Positions 1-11,803 of a stretch of DNA of 64,000 nt are shown one piece after another. The DNA lies in NCBI RefSeq assembly GCF_032854445.1, contig NC_088301.1, positions 20,703,808 to 20,767,807 of the forward strand, written 5' to 3'. The DNA comes from Liolophura sinensis (taxonomy: Eukaryota > Mollusca > Polyplacophora > Chitonida > Chitonidae). The number at the start of each line of letters is the position of its first letter. The stretch's first letter is position 1. The notes below the pieces were generated by a model. The model saw only the letters and a list, made by a program, of their open reading frames with translations, was not told where the DNA came from and ran no database searches. Position numbers and translations under genes: made by a program.

Positions 1-9
1 CCGCCCGCC

Positions 10-190
10 CGAGCCATTATACTGATACGGGTGAACCAGTCGTTGCACTATCCCCTTCACGCTGAACGCCAAGTGAGGAAGTTACAACTTCCTCTTTTAA
101 AGTCTTAGGTGTGACTCGATCAAGGATTGATCCTGGATCTACCGGTCCCGAAGCGGACGCTCTACCAACTGTGTTATCTGGGCCGGTGGA
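10..190 (-). repeat. tRNA-derived SINE, type 2
   Basis: On the minus strand this segment has a tRNA-like head with an A-box-like TAACACAGTTGG and a B-box-like GGATCAATCC. It then runs into a body that recurs at about 53,700-53,880 (shared features: a 'ttttaaagtct' core and a 'tgaacgcca' block). It is cut by the left edge of the window or begins very near it. Confidence 0.55.
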
Positions 191-197
191 CCAGTCA

Positions 198-330
198 GAA
201 GGCAGTTTACAAAATGAATGTGACCAATCACAAGGCAGTTTACAAAATGAATGTCCAGTCAGTCTCAATGAGTCCATTGCAAGATTTAGAGAAAAGAAGA
301 GTGGTAAAAATTGCATGAATTCTGGATAAG
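198..330 (+). other. short direct duplication, possibly coding
   Basis: A block of about 32 bp (core 'ggcagtttacaaaatgaatg') occurs twice in a row. The stretch is open in one plus-strand frame. I found no splice pair whose phase joins it to the exon at 910, so coding status is undecided. Confidence 0.3.
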
Positions 331-909
331 AAGATAAGAAGTAATATTGAATGATTGGATTTCTTACTGGTGTGTATCCCTCTCATCAACTTCAAGCATC
401 AGTGGTTATCGATCACCTTTTTTTTTATTTTTGGGACACCCGATCTGCTCATTTTGGCCAATATGTATGTAATCAAAGCAGGAATATTGAGTTTCTTTTT
501 TCTCACATGGTTAGATCACCTAATGAACAACATACTCATGTATTTACTTTTCCTAAAAGCTGGTAAAGAAATGTAATGTTCTACTCTCAACACTATAAAT
601 ATCTGTGCCAAAAATTAGAAGAATCAGGGTAATGAATGAGTGAGGTGAACGCCATATTAGCAATATTTAAGCTGCTTAGCTATATAGTGCCGATACGGGT
701 ACTGCAAATACCAAATGATTATGCTTGTAAATGTACTGTTTGCATCCCACATATATAGTCTTTGTATCATCTTTAAGTACAATGTTATATAAGTGCCAAT
801 ACCACATATTTGTTGCAATACAGTGCTGCGTCAACACATGCTATGTTGTTGACCAGAATGTCATTTACACGTACTTTAATAGATTAAGATTGTCTGTTTG
901 CATATCCAG
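331..909. other. intronic or intergenic, no gene seen
   Basis: AT-rich sequence without a convincing reading frame. It precedes the first exon I can support for the gene ending at 4178 and may be its intron. Confidence 0.5.
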
Positions 910-3900
910 CAAAGAAGATGCGAGCAGGAAAATAGTTCCACTCTGCTGGACTGATCAGATATCTTCCCAAGAAGCCAAAGTAGTCCAGGCCAGAGCAACG
1001 CCGCCAACAGTGACACTGAAGCCTGTGAGTATTAGTGCCTATCATATGGTTAGCACACTAGCGCAGCATAATGACCCACGAGCCTCTCACCAATGCAGTA
1101 GCTGTGAGTTCAAGTCCAGCTCATGCTGGCTTCCTATCCAGCCATATGTGGGAAGGTCTGTTAGCAACCTGCGGATTGTTGTGGGTTTCTCCCGGGCTCT
1201 GCCCGCTTTCCTCTCACCATAATGCTGGCCGCCGTCATATAAGTGAAATATTCTTGAGTATGGCGTAAGAGAATCAAATAAATAAATAAATATTACAGCA
1301 TGATATATTACTGTCTTCCCTATCATGATTGCAGCTGAATTTATTCCTTTATTTGTTTGATTGGAGTTCAGACTCAAGAATATGTCACCTATATGACAGT
1401 GGCCAGCATAGTGGTGGGAAAAACTGGGCAGAGCCAAGGGGAAATGCTCAACCATCCAGCAAGTTTCTGGCAGGTTGCCTTGTACGTTCAGAGAGAAAGC
1501 CAGGATGAGGTGGAGTTGAACTCACAGCAGCCACATTGTTGAGAGGCTGCTGGATCATTGTACTTTATGAGTGATTGCAAATAAAAGATGACAAGCTGGT
1601 GGCTTTCTGTCTGCACAGTCAACCAATATAACATGTATGTTCATACAGCAAACACAGAGAGGGTTCATCAGTAATTTGCCTAAGGTCTGAAGTGCAACTC
1701 TGGCATTTTGATTTTCCCACACCTGTAAAGCTAAACAATTTGATTGTATAACCAAACAATTATTCGGTATGACCTTGAACAAATACATCTTTTTATGAGA
1801 ATTGGGGTGTGTATTTTTGATCATGATTGATAGAAAATGACCTCACCTTAACAAAATTCTTGAGATAATGGCTTTACTGAGGCAGAGTGGGAGTCAGCTT
1901 GCATTGACGTGATTGAGGTACACAAGTTAATCCACATGTGCAGTAACATTGATTTGTGACCTGATTGGTTAAGCTAGTGTTAGTTGATTACTTGTGGGTT
2001 TTTAACCTCACGTACCTCACGATGAAGAGGGGCGGTTTTACTTGGCCTCTATTCTTTTCATTTTCCTTGGTCTCTACTCTTTCTGTTTTCCTTGGCCTCT
2101 ATTCTTTTCATTTTCCTTGGTCTCTACTCTTTCTGTTATCCTTGACCTCACCTCTTTCTGTTTTCCTTCGTCTCTACTCTCTCTGTTTTCCTTGGCATCA
2201 ACTCTCTCTGTTTTCCTTTTCTACTCTTTCTGTTTTCCTTGGCCTCAACTCTTTCTGTTTTCCTTGGTCTCTACTCTTTCTGTTATCCTTGGCCTCAACT
2301 CTTTCTGTTTTCCTTGGTCTCTACTCTTTCTGTTATCCTTAGCCTCAACTCTCTCTGTTTTCCTTGGTCTCTACTCTTTCTGTTTTCCTTGGTCGCTACC
2401 CTTTCTGTTTTCCTTCATCTCTACTCTTTCTGTTAGCCTTGGCCTCAACTCTATCTGTTTTCCTTGGTCTCTACTTGCTCTGTTTTATACATTTGTGAAA
2501 ATGTGATGAAATGTACATTAATTTCCTCAAGACAATTGTTTTTCTTTTGCATACTCACATGGTTATAGCTCTTGTCTTACTGTTCTTCTCTTATGTGTTA
2601 CTTTGATGAGTAAGAAGTGCTGCAATGCGTAGGTACAATCCTTTCTTATGTAAGTCTTGTCTTTACCTTTTTCAGAAGAATCTTTGTGAAACGTATCCAG
2701 TTGTGTTTAGAAAGCTGGTTCCAGATGACATACAGAGACCTAAACTGGCTTGTAAGCTGCAAGAATCTGTGACATCGAAAATGCCAAGAATTCTGCCAAC
2801 TGCCTCGTTGAATCACAGATCAGGACAAGAGTCACTTGCTAATAGGCTAGGGACAAGCAACTTTAGGAACATGAAATTGACTCGAACTGGGACGACTGAT
2901 GATGGGCCTTCACATAATATTGAATACGGCATGTCTGTGTCACCAAAAGAGTCCAAACTTGATGATAATTCATCATCTGCAGAAAGCGACCAAAGGCTGA
3001 ATCCAGGGACAAGGTCATCTGAAAGGTCAAAGAATTCTGACAAGAAAGCCACAAAGACTAAACACAGCAGCAAGACTGTGCTAGCAGAGTCGGGATCTCA
3101 TGTTAAACTGCTGAAGGTTAAGCCCAGTCCTGCCTCCCTACTGTTGTACACAAGCCCTGACCCCGAGCTCAGCATCAACGTGTCAGGAACAAAAGCTGAG
3201 CTCATCTCTCCGAGAGGTTCCAGTGCAAACAAGAAAGATTTGCCCATTAGGGACTTGCCAACAAATGGGAAGGCAGCAAGTTCCAAAGCAGTTTCTTCAG
3301 TCTCAAGCACAGGTATTCACAATCAGTCTCTTCAGCCAGAATTCATCCAGTTCGCCACAGGGTTGATCAGCCCAAGCATTCAGAGAAGAGCCAGATCTGC
3401 TGGAAATACAAATTTCGCTATTAGAAAGGTCAAAGAGCACAACCGGCGGGAAGTGAGCTTTGACCTGTCATCACCTGAGGAGGCATCAGTTCAGAATGAC
3501 ACATGCACCAAGGATTTTAACACCAGTCAAGGTGAGGCGCTGAAGAGAACGAACACCCCTGTCTCCCCAGAACCTCTCAGCTCTGAGTCTCCATCCTCTC
3601 CAGTACTGGTACCAGAGGAAACAGAGACTTTTGCCTTCAGCATTCCCACAGCCGAGTCTGACAAAGGCGAGAGAGCGATCACCTCTGTGAGGGGAGACAA
3701 GAGCCCAAGTCTTTCAGAGGACAAGGCAAGTGTTTGGGATGCACAGGAAGTGCAGTCTCGAGCAACATCAGATTCTCAGTTTGAGGCAATCACTGCTCTG
3801 ATGAGAGAGTCTTTAGCAGTATCAAACCCCTCAGATTACAGCTCACAAACAGACAGTTCTGAATCCCATCAAAGTGAGGACAACTGCAATGAAAGCATGA

Positions 3901-4178
3901 CCACAAACTTTCACAATCATAAACATAGCGTGCGTTTTGAGAGCGGCACAAAACTTGATGATTCGACACACAGCGCTAACAGCGATCTGCCTTCCAGGGG
4001 CCCAGATCCAAAGATTGGTGACCTCTTGTCTAGCCAACTTCACCCTGATGTCTTGGATGCCACAGTGGAAGTGAGACGACTTAGGCAACAAATACGAGAT
4101 GACCTGGTAAAACAGCAGGAAGATACGGAAGACGACATTCACTACTTGAGATTGAGACAAAGCAAATGTTTGAACTGA
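910..4178 (+). CDS. unrecognised disordered protein, last two exons
   Basis: Two exons join in phase. Exon 910-1024 lies between a pyrimidine-rich TTTGCATATCCAG acceptor and a GTGAGT donor (38 codons, entering in phase 2, leaving in phase 0). Exon 2676-4178 follows a TTACCTTTTTCAG acceptor (500 codons plus TGA). At least 538 residues are visible and the N-terminus lies further upstream. The protein is rich in Ser, Thr, Glu, Asp and Lys, with many SP, SSP and SES clusters, so it is probably disordered and phosphorylated. It ends in a short charged helix with coiled-coil spacing (EVRRLRQQIRDDLVKQQ, roughly the last 40 residues). I recognise no catalytic domain and no family. The evenly open 1.5-kb frame and clean splice phases argue that it is real. 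A scaffold or cytoskeleton-linked role would be a guess. Confidence 0.7.
1048..1292 (+). repeat. tRNA-derived SINE, type 1
   Basis: Copy of the commonest repeat in the window. It has a tRNA-like head (B-box-like 'gtgagttcaagtcc'), a GC-rich middle ('ctcccgggctctgccc' here) and a conserved 3' end ('gaaatattcttgagta') closing with ATAAA repeats. It lies in the intron between exons 910-1024 and 2676-4178. Confidence 0.8.
1332..1560 (-). repeat. tRNA-derived SINE, type 1, inverted
   Basis: Opposite-strand copy about 40 bp from the plus-strand copy at 1048-1292, more diverged. The two form an imperfect inverted repeat within one intron and could fold into a hairpin in the pre-mRNA. Confidence 0.75.
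1561..2039. other. intron, no feature seen
   Basis: Intronic sequence between the inverted SINE pair and the pyrimidine-rich minisatellite. No exon or recognised repeat was found. Confidence 0.5.
2040..2487 (+). repeat. pyrimidine-rich minisatellite, about 24-bp unit
   Basis: About 18 tandem copies built on 'ctttctgttttccttggy' with 'ctctact' or 'ctcaact' spacers. The plus strand is almost pure C/T except for G in TTGG and CTG. Copies vary by single bases. The array ends about 190 bp before the last-exon acceptor at 2675. Open frames across it are products of the repeat. Confidence 0.9.
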
Positions 4179-4359
4179 GGGGTTACTTTGAACTTGCCAG
4201 ACTTTTAGCTGTCCAAGTGAAAAGTAGCAACCAGTGTCACAAAACTTTGTAAATGTCACAAGGCAGTCTACGACTGATGAGAAGATCTACAAAAGATTGA
4301 TGTACAAACTCTTGCAAATGTGGTTACTGGTATGAAACAAACAGTTAAAATGAACTGTT

Positions 4360-4960
4360 TCCACCTCTTTATTTCGCCCAATAAAAAGTGGCAGTTGGTG
4401 AAGAGAGCAAAGAATTTAGCACGATTTGTGATACTGTCATTAGCTTGCTACATCTTTCCTTGGCCCAATAAAAAGTGGCGGTTGGTGAGCAAGGGAAAGA
4501 ATTAAACATGAACTGTGGTACTGTCATTAATTTGACACCATGGCTTAATTGGCCCAAACAAAAGTGGCAGTTTGTGAGCAAAACAAAGAATTTATATTAA
4601 CATAAATTGTGATGCTGCCATTGACTTGCCACTTCTTTACTTGGTCCAGTGAAAAGTGGCATTTGGTGAGCAATGCAAGTTGGAGTTGGTGTTCAAGCAA
4701 ATGAAATATTTATCATGGGCTGTAGTTTTTGTCTAAGCCTTGCCACTACTTTACCTGTTACAAGGACAAGCTGAATCTTGTAACTAACATGCAACATGGA
4801 CTGTGATAATATTCTTGTCTTACCAGATCTTTACCCGTCCAAAGTGAAAATGAACTTTTAGCAAATGTTCTAGTGCCTAAACTTTGGGACTTCTTTACCT
4901 GCCTTGATGAAAAGTGCATGTAGCAAGTTGTGAGCAAAGCAAACCTTTGACAAGAAATGC
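4360..4960 (+). repeat. 3'-flank tandem repeat, about 88-bp unit
   Basis: Four to six diverged units follow the stop codon at 4178. The landmark 'aaaagtggc' recurs near 4384, 4471, 4561 and 4652, spacing 87-91 bp. It is followed by 'ttggtgagcaa' and 'actgtcatt' blocks. The first two units each contain AATAAA, so this probably lies in or just beyond the 3' UTR. Confidence 0.8.
4380..4472 (+). promoter_or_regulatory. two candidate polyadenylation signals
   Basis: Perfect AATAAA hexamers at 4380-4385 and 4467-4472, about 200 and 290 bp after the stop at 4178, at the same place in adjacent repeat units. Later units have lost the hexamer. Confidence 0.5.
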
Positions 4961-6260
4961 GACACTTGCTAGTACATTTTTTCATTAATACTGTAACATG
5001 TTGGTAAAAAGGAATTGGCTGAGTGTTTAAAGTGTTTGCCTTTCGACAGGTAGATCTTGTGAGGCAATGGATTCTTGGACAGGAAATTGTCAAAATTCCT
5101 GTGCTTTCAATGTTTTCGGGATCCTAGTGGCAGTGAGCTGTGGACTGTGCTCTTTCATGTAAGTTCACACGAAGTTTTCTCGAGACAACATAATTTTCCT
5201 TCCATTAATATGACCTGTGCCACACGTGGAAAAGCTCATTTTAATTTGCCAAAGGTTAGTGGTTTATTCTGTGCACTTCGATTTCCTCCAACCATAATTT
5301 ATCTGCCTCCACCATGTAAGTGAAAATTCCAGAGTATGAGGTTAAACAGCAACAACATGTCATGAGAAAACTGTGAGAATTGAGAATCAGACGGTTTACT
5401 CAAAGTGCTAACCGTGGGGGCAAATCAAGTTTTGTATGAACCAAGATGATTTTCTTCAGTCAGATAGTATTTTATCAAAAGACTCCGTCATATAGGTTTT
5501 TTTGTTTTTGTTTTTTTTTTCTTTACATGTGGACTAAGAAAATTCTGATCATGATTGTGATAAATACGTTGATTCGTTTTTTGAATATTTTTCATTGAAT
5601 TAAATACTGTCAACTTTTTTGTGATTTCATTGTGGTCATACTAGAATATGTAAATGGTACCGGATACGACAGGATGAAGTTGCTGTCTATTTTCCCAGCC
5701 TATGAACTGAGTATTAAAGTTAGGTCCTGTTTGCATGGTGATGGTTTGGTAGATGTGGACACCAGTAGACCTAACACTGCAAAACATGGTTTGGGATGCC
5801 TACTTCATAATTCAGATCTTTGATTTTTTACTTGTTTGATAAAAGAAATTCAGAAATATCAATGAAATTATTTCTGAATGTTATGGAATAATAACTGGCG
5901 CTGACTTATAAGACGAACAGTCATTATATGGAACGGTTTCATTTCTATCTCGGCTTGTGTGAGTCCATGCATTGACATCATGTTAAGCATTGCTCTTTGA
6001 AATAGCTTTACACATAACGTTTATTTTTATGGGGTTTTTTTTATTTTCAATATACCATCCATTGTTATTTACTTTCTTAAAACGGTTTTGACAAAACTAT
6101 TTGTGCCGTCCAAAACACCCAATTCTTGTGATATTATACACATTTTATTCTTAAAGCTTTTTGCTTATTTTTTTCTCTAAATTGTATGTTGAAAAGTTTT
6201 GTAAAAGTTATTTACGTTGATTATTACCGATCTAGATAAGAATTTTGCATGGCCGGCTTT
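4961..6260. other. intergenic, no gene seen
   Basis: No supported gene. Between about 5,230 and 5,345 there is a diverged plus-strand SINE-like tail ('aagtgaaaattcc', 'aggttaaacagcaac'). The rest is AT-rich and unassigned. Confidence 0.5.
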
Positions 6261-6267
6261 GTCGACC

Positions 6268-6270
6268 ATG

Positions 6271-6309
<39 letters not shown>

Positions 6310-6382
6310 TTAATATTATAACGTATTTTGTTGTCATTAACAATGTTGGGATATGGTTGTATATATATGGATATATGGACGG

Positions 6383-6424
<42 letters not shown>

Positions 6425-6475
6425 TATTAAAGCATATTTTGTTGTCATTAACAGTGTTGGGATATGATTACGTAC
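6268..6475 (+). repeat. duplicated unit with two (TA)n tracts
   Basis: Two (TA)n runs (about 6270-6305 and 6386-6421) are each followed by a closely similar flank sharing 'ttttgttgtcattaaca' and 'gtgttgggatatg' or 'atgttgggatatg'. The whole is a tandem duplication of about 115-120 bp containing a microsatellite. Confidence 0.75.
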
Positions 6476-7083
6476 GTACACCAAACATACATCAAAAATT
6501 GCGTCAGTTCTGTGGCATATCCAATCATAATTCACTCCTCCACATGACCACAGCTATTGGTGGTTAGATTGTTATATTTATTTGGGGTTTTAATGTCACT
6601 TTCAGCATCATACCACCACAACGAACACGTGGCAGCATTCCGGTCCCACTGACAACATACCTTTACTGGATGAACACGTCGAAGACACCTGTCCGCTTTA
6701 AGTAAAACGTTAGTTAAGTATGCTTAAGTAAACTACTTACAGCTACACGATGCCATTTGTCGTATAAGTTGGTCGAATTCGAAAAGTGGAGTGAAAATAA
6801 CTCGTTCATAGCGATACGAATTGCTAAAATCGCATGAAATATTGTTCAATTTTCATTTAATTCGACGGCTCGAATGGACAATTGCGCCAATTCTTAAGAC
6901 GTTCCCTAAACCGTCCCCTTGGCAGACACGACGCAGCCTTTCAGATGTCTGTATACTGGCATGTTCTATCCCATTTTATATACTGAATTACCCATTTAAG
7001 GCAAATACTAAGATTGATTACATTTATTTTAAAGTCTTAGTTATCACCTGACAGTGGACTAACCTCGGATCTTCCGCTACGCT
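6476..7083. other. intergenic, no gene seen
   Basis: No coding signal. Diverged repeat-like sequence lies around 6,580-6,720. It is not assignable with confidence. Confidence 0.4.
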
Positions 7084-7341
7084 AAAAAAAAATCTGTTAA
7101 TTTTAACAAAGTCTGTTGTCTGCGTGATGCTAAATGTGTCTGACTGTATTCTGTTATTGCAGCAGATTATTCTGTTAAATGCAGCACACATATTCTGTTA
7201 ATTTAACACTTTTAAGATTGTATCACACTAACAGGATATCATGTTGATTATATCATTATCAGTATTCTGTTCAAACAACAGAATGGATTCTACCATCACA
7301 TGGACAAGAGACTTTCTGTTAAAACTGACAGATTATCTTTT
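7084..7341 (+). mobile_element. MITE-like element with terminal inverted repeats, copy 1
   Basis: The left end (aatctgttaattttaac) and the reverse complement of the right end (aatctgtcagttttaac) match closely over about 28 bp. The interior ('cagcagattat', 'ctgcgtgatgct') recurs in the copy at 26,863-27,063. It has no coding capacity. I could not identify a target-site duplication, so the DNA-transposon superfamily is unknown. Confidence 0.65.
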
Positions 7342-9050
7342 CCGCCAGGCAAGCACTGCAACCATGAAGTCAAAATAATAATAATAAGAGAAGAAAAAAG
7401 TGAAAGAAAAGGAGTTACAATATGTCTAGTTTATTTTAACTGAGTAATTGTTTCACATTTGTGAGAGATCGTGAGATTGTGATTCACGTAAAAGGGCGTG
7501 GCTTTGAAGCTCAGAATTTCCCCTTAAAAGGCCGATAAGAACACAGCTGTGTGCAGAAGGTGGGGGAGGAGTCGGGGAAGTTGGCCGACCCCCATGACGA
7601 CTACGTGCCTGACAGCTGTTCGCTGTAGGAAGCGTGCGCGTGAAATCCACGCACTGTTTAAGGGAGCTTGCAGTTTTTGTTTCAGAAGTCCAGACAGATA
7701 AAGAGAGGGCTTTTGCCTGACCCCTGGCAATAAGCTGCATGAGACCATGCATTGATACGCCAGAGACCGTCCCCTGTCCAACGGGATCTCACAAACCACT
7801 TCACATAGTACACTTTCAACAGACTGTATTGGTTTAATGGTTAATACTGGTATAACACAATATATTGAGTCTCTCTTGTTGGCGGAGCTGAAGTTTGAAA
7901 AGTGGAATGAAAATGGAAGTGGTATGCGTCCAGTCCTACAATTGCATACACTTACATGTTTTACTTTTATACCACGCGGATTAGGTGACAAGAACTTTCA
8001 GCAGTGCTCTCGAGGCGTTCTGCAGTCCTATAAGACGCGATCACATGGTGCGATTTGTCGCATCGATTCGTCCAATTCGATTAGTTGAGCGAATACAGGA
8101 CAAACGTTATTTCGTACAATTTTTACATTTCCACAAATCGAAAGTTTAAAGACGATTTTTAAAATATAGCTGGACTCATTTATGTTCAGATATAATCAAA
8201 TTCGACTATTTTATACGGCAAATGGCATCGAGTGAATGCGGTTTTATGTTTTTATGTTTGAATTTTTTACTTTTATGGTTTTAGGAAACCTGACAACCAA
8301 AGGCAAATTATGGATTTTCGTCAGGTATATGTGAAACTCCCCCTGACTTAAAGCAGCAGCGGAAACAGCCAGAGCTGGATTCGAACACGCGGCTTAATTT
8401 GTTAGAGGCCTGACAGTGGCAGCGAACAAGCTTTTTGAACCATGCGGCAAGTCCCCGTTTTCTCTTTTGAGGAAGTGGGCTATAATGCCATTATGCAACA
8501 ACACTGAAAAACTAATTTCCAGATGGCAATCCCATCGCTTTCTGATTCTAAGAGTCGAATCACATTTATACAGAAAAGCCTTTGATACATGCGCACTAAC
8601 TGATATTCATATATGTTAGCCTTTAAGAATTGTTCATTAGGAAAATAATAGTGTAAGAATGAAAACCTACGGTGCATGACATCTTTCCATACTGAGTTAG
8701 GAAATGGAACCCATGAGTCGAGATCAGGTGGCAAACTAGGACATAAAACACACCTTAATAAATATGTACATGTAAGCAATATATTTCCATCTTATATACG
8801 TTGATGTGTGAGTCACATTTTCAACTTTTGTATAAACTGACCTATAGGTCAATTCATGCAGTCTGTATACATGTTGATGATCAATGTTTTCATAGCTGAG
8901 GTTCCTGCACCGGGACTACCTACGTCAGATATGGTTTTGAATCGGCCAATTTGTTGTTTTACTCCCGATGTGACCGATAGCTGTCATTTTGCGCATTCCC
9001 GTAGCGTCGTTCCGCCAACAGCTGCATTTCCGTAGACAGCTCAGTTCACA
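7342..9050. other. intergenic, no gene seen
   Basis: Unassigned sequence. Short frames here show no protein family. A segment near 8,280-8,420 ('cttaaagcagcagc') resembles one near 55,310-55,390 and may be a dispersed repeat. Confidence 0.45.
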
Positions 9051-9148
9051 ACAACGTATAGGTTAGTCTCTGGATCACAGTTCGGCCTTTTTCACGTTCA
9101 GGTCTGTGTTAATATTTAGGCCTGTAATCAAGCTCCGGATATTTCATA

Positions 9149-9468
9149 ATGGTATGTATTTTCATACTACGTTCATTAGACTTTAACCATGATATATATT
9201 ATTTATTAACACTATTTTTAGATTTATTGCTGTTTTCATTATGATCTAAACGAATAGACCTTTCATTGATCACTCAGTTTCCATCAGAAACTTTGTTCCC
9301 AGAATCATCAAAACGTAATATATTATTTGCTTTTCATTAGGCCTACGTGTAGAAATATTTAGAATTTCAAAAAAAACCTGCTCTTATAAACGCAGTTGTT
9401 AGAAGTTGTCTTGTAACATTTTTATAGGGTTGTATGATATAGCCTTAAATTTTTTTTATGTCTGTATG

Positions 9469-9528
<60 letters not shown>

Positions 9529-11803
9529 TTTTTTTGGAGACCCAGTGTAAGAGAGGCCGCAGTGCATATTATTTATGGGTGAAATCCTGCAATTAAAATC
9601 TCAGAAACGGGAAATTGTAGAGAGACAATTTAGTACCATCAATTCCTGACAGTGTATTTATTTATTTGATTAGTATTAGACTATACTATAAGAATAGTAC
9701 ACTTCCATGACGGCGGCCATGTTCACACATAAATCATGAACTGGCTTTCGATTGTTCACCAGATATCTTCCAAGTTCCCTGACTTAATCCCGAGTCAGTT
9801 GTAAGAGATAAGAATGTATTTCTGTTAGACAGAAATGATAAAACGATAAAGAAAGATGTGTGCGTTGGTACATATAATTTACCATCGCCTTTCCCTTTAA
9901 GGGCACTTTTACCTCTGACTCCATGCACGCTTTAATCAGAGTAGGGCAGTTGGGCGATATATATACGTATTGCCATGCTACATTGCTTGACACATGCATT
10001 GTACCCGTAATTGTTAAAGGATATGGTGGTGAGCTCAATATAACTTGAAACCTTTTTTACGATTTGGACAGTAATTTTATCATGCGGATATAGACACGGG
10101 CTAATTACCACTAAATCGTTTATACTCTCTCCTGCTAATTTGCCGAGAACACTTTTGTAACAAATTTTTGTCGAATATCTCTTGGGCAGTTTCTCTACTG
10201 GGGATAACCGCATCATGTTACCATGTAGCCGGCTAGTGTTAGATTAGATTTGAAAACTGAGGCAATGGGATTGGCCCAAAATAAGTCACCATCTGAGACG
10301 TGGACGTCTACGTACAGCTCTCTAGTACATGTACTGATATATGAGCTTGCTACTTTGGCTTTATTAATGGTAACATTAATATCTTATGTTCGACTAACAA
10401 AAAAAATGCGCTTTTTAAAAGTAATACATAGGCGAAATACTGGAAGTGTCTGCGCGTGTGGTAAGATGTACCACACGCGCAGTTTGTTCTTTCTTCCTTC
10501 AAAGTTTAAACCCAACAAGTATACAAACAAAGATGTTATAGTGCAGTTTATATTCAGTGTAAATTTATCCACCGGTAGAAAACATAAATAAAACGTTATT
10601 AACTCGTCAGACCGTTCAAGTAGGCTGGCTATTACATTTCTTCTATCGTATTTCTTTTTTTCTTTTTTTTTAACTCAGGCAAATCTCGCGTGCTGCTTTA
10701 GACATAGAGAGTTGACAGATTGTGATGGTGAAACAGATCGCCTTTGGCGGGGTCCCTCGACTAGATACGTGGATGTATTTGAGAAGGCTCGCTATCTAGA
10801 GAAATACCGATCCCGCACACGGTCAGATATTGCCGGCGACGAAATACGAAGCAACACTGACGATGGTAAAGGCCAGAGGTCACCGAAAACTACTATCCCG
10901 ACTGGAAAGTCAGTCTGGACAGAGGCACCTTGGATTCGAAAGAAAATGGCCACGTCGGATGTTAAATCTCCTGAGTTGGACGGAAACTCAAAGAAACTCG
11001 TCGAGAATAGTAAGGTAGTGGGACTTAAACTTCAGTCCAGTGACCAATTTTTTAATTTCAACGACTCACGTGATCAGTATACGTGTTTGACAAGGAGCAC
11101 TAGTTCTGTATTTGGATGTAAGCTGTTAGAAAAGGACAACAACTCCAATTCTGTACACCCGTTCGATCAGAAAAGCTCTAACGAGAAACAAGCACTAAGC
11201 CTGTTACAGAGACACCTGCCCTCTTGCATATACAGCAAGTCGCAAAGACATACTGACCGAAAATTCGGTTTACCAACCCTTCCTGGGTCCGAGCCGAAAA
11301 ATTATTGTTGTGAACATTTGAACTCTACGCCAGTCGATTGTCACGAAACGCTTCCACCAGATGTAGAAATTCCCTTTGGAGTTTGCTTGACGAAAGAAAC
11401 CAGATCAAAACGCCAACCTGTGAGAAAATGTAAAAGCCCAGATCCTGATGTTCCCGATCATCTGCGAGTGTTGTATAATAAAGAAGTAGTGTGGGCTCAC
11501 CATGTCCAGAGGCCTCTAAACTGCTGGCTGGGGAAATTCGGGGTTCCTCACGTGGGTGTGATCGTAACCACGGAGGACGGCGAAAAGTGGCTCGTGCACA
11601 AAGCCAAGACGAATGGCACCATGGATACTGTCGTGTCCGATCTGAACTCTTTGAAGCCCAATTGGTCGGTGAAATCGTCAAAGCCCGTCGCAGGCCACAC
11701 CGTAGGGGACTTCGTCAAAGCCAGCGGCTCTAAGTACAACCTTCTTACCAACAACTGCTGGGATTCACGTAAACGTATGATGAAACTATGTGACAATGAC
11801 TAA
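9149..11803 (+). CDS. protein with LRAT/NlpC-P60-like C-terminal domain
   Basis: The main exon, 10679-11803, follows a long pyrimidine tract and ACTCAG. It is open in phase 0 to TAA, giving 374 residues. No ATG lies near its start. Upstream at 9149-9151 an ATG is followed at once by a GTATGT donor, so ATG plus this exon would give a 375-aa protein beginning MANLACC. The alternative start is the internal ATG at 10945. Residues 1-250 are polar and low in recognisable structure. Residues about 259-375 form a compact domain with PHVGV (His about 292), a WLVH strand and a late NNCWD (Cys about 361). This His-before-Cys order with an NC motif is what permuted papain-fold families such as LRAT and NlpC/P60 show. 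The assignment is by motif only, and activity is unproven. A candidate AATAAA lies at 12152-12157. Confidence 0.65.
9152..10678 (+). other. putative first intron of the LRAT-like gene
   Basis: GTATGT at 9152 and a pyrimidine-rich AG at 10677-10678 bracket this interval. It holds a (TA)n tract at about 9473-9512 that runs into poly-T to about 9535, and no exon that I can support. Confidence 0.4.

Noticed and set aside
198-330. Possible exon with duplicated EGSLQNEC-like peptide
   Set aside because: The available donors leave in phase 1, whereas the exon at 910 enters in phase 2. Part of the open frame lies in a SINE.
2042-2506. Open frames of 125-154 codons across the pyrimidine minisatellite
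   Set aside because: Open only because a roughly 24-bp unit without stop codons is repeated. Several frames are open at once and the composition is not protein-like.
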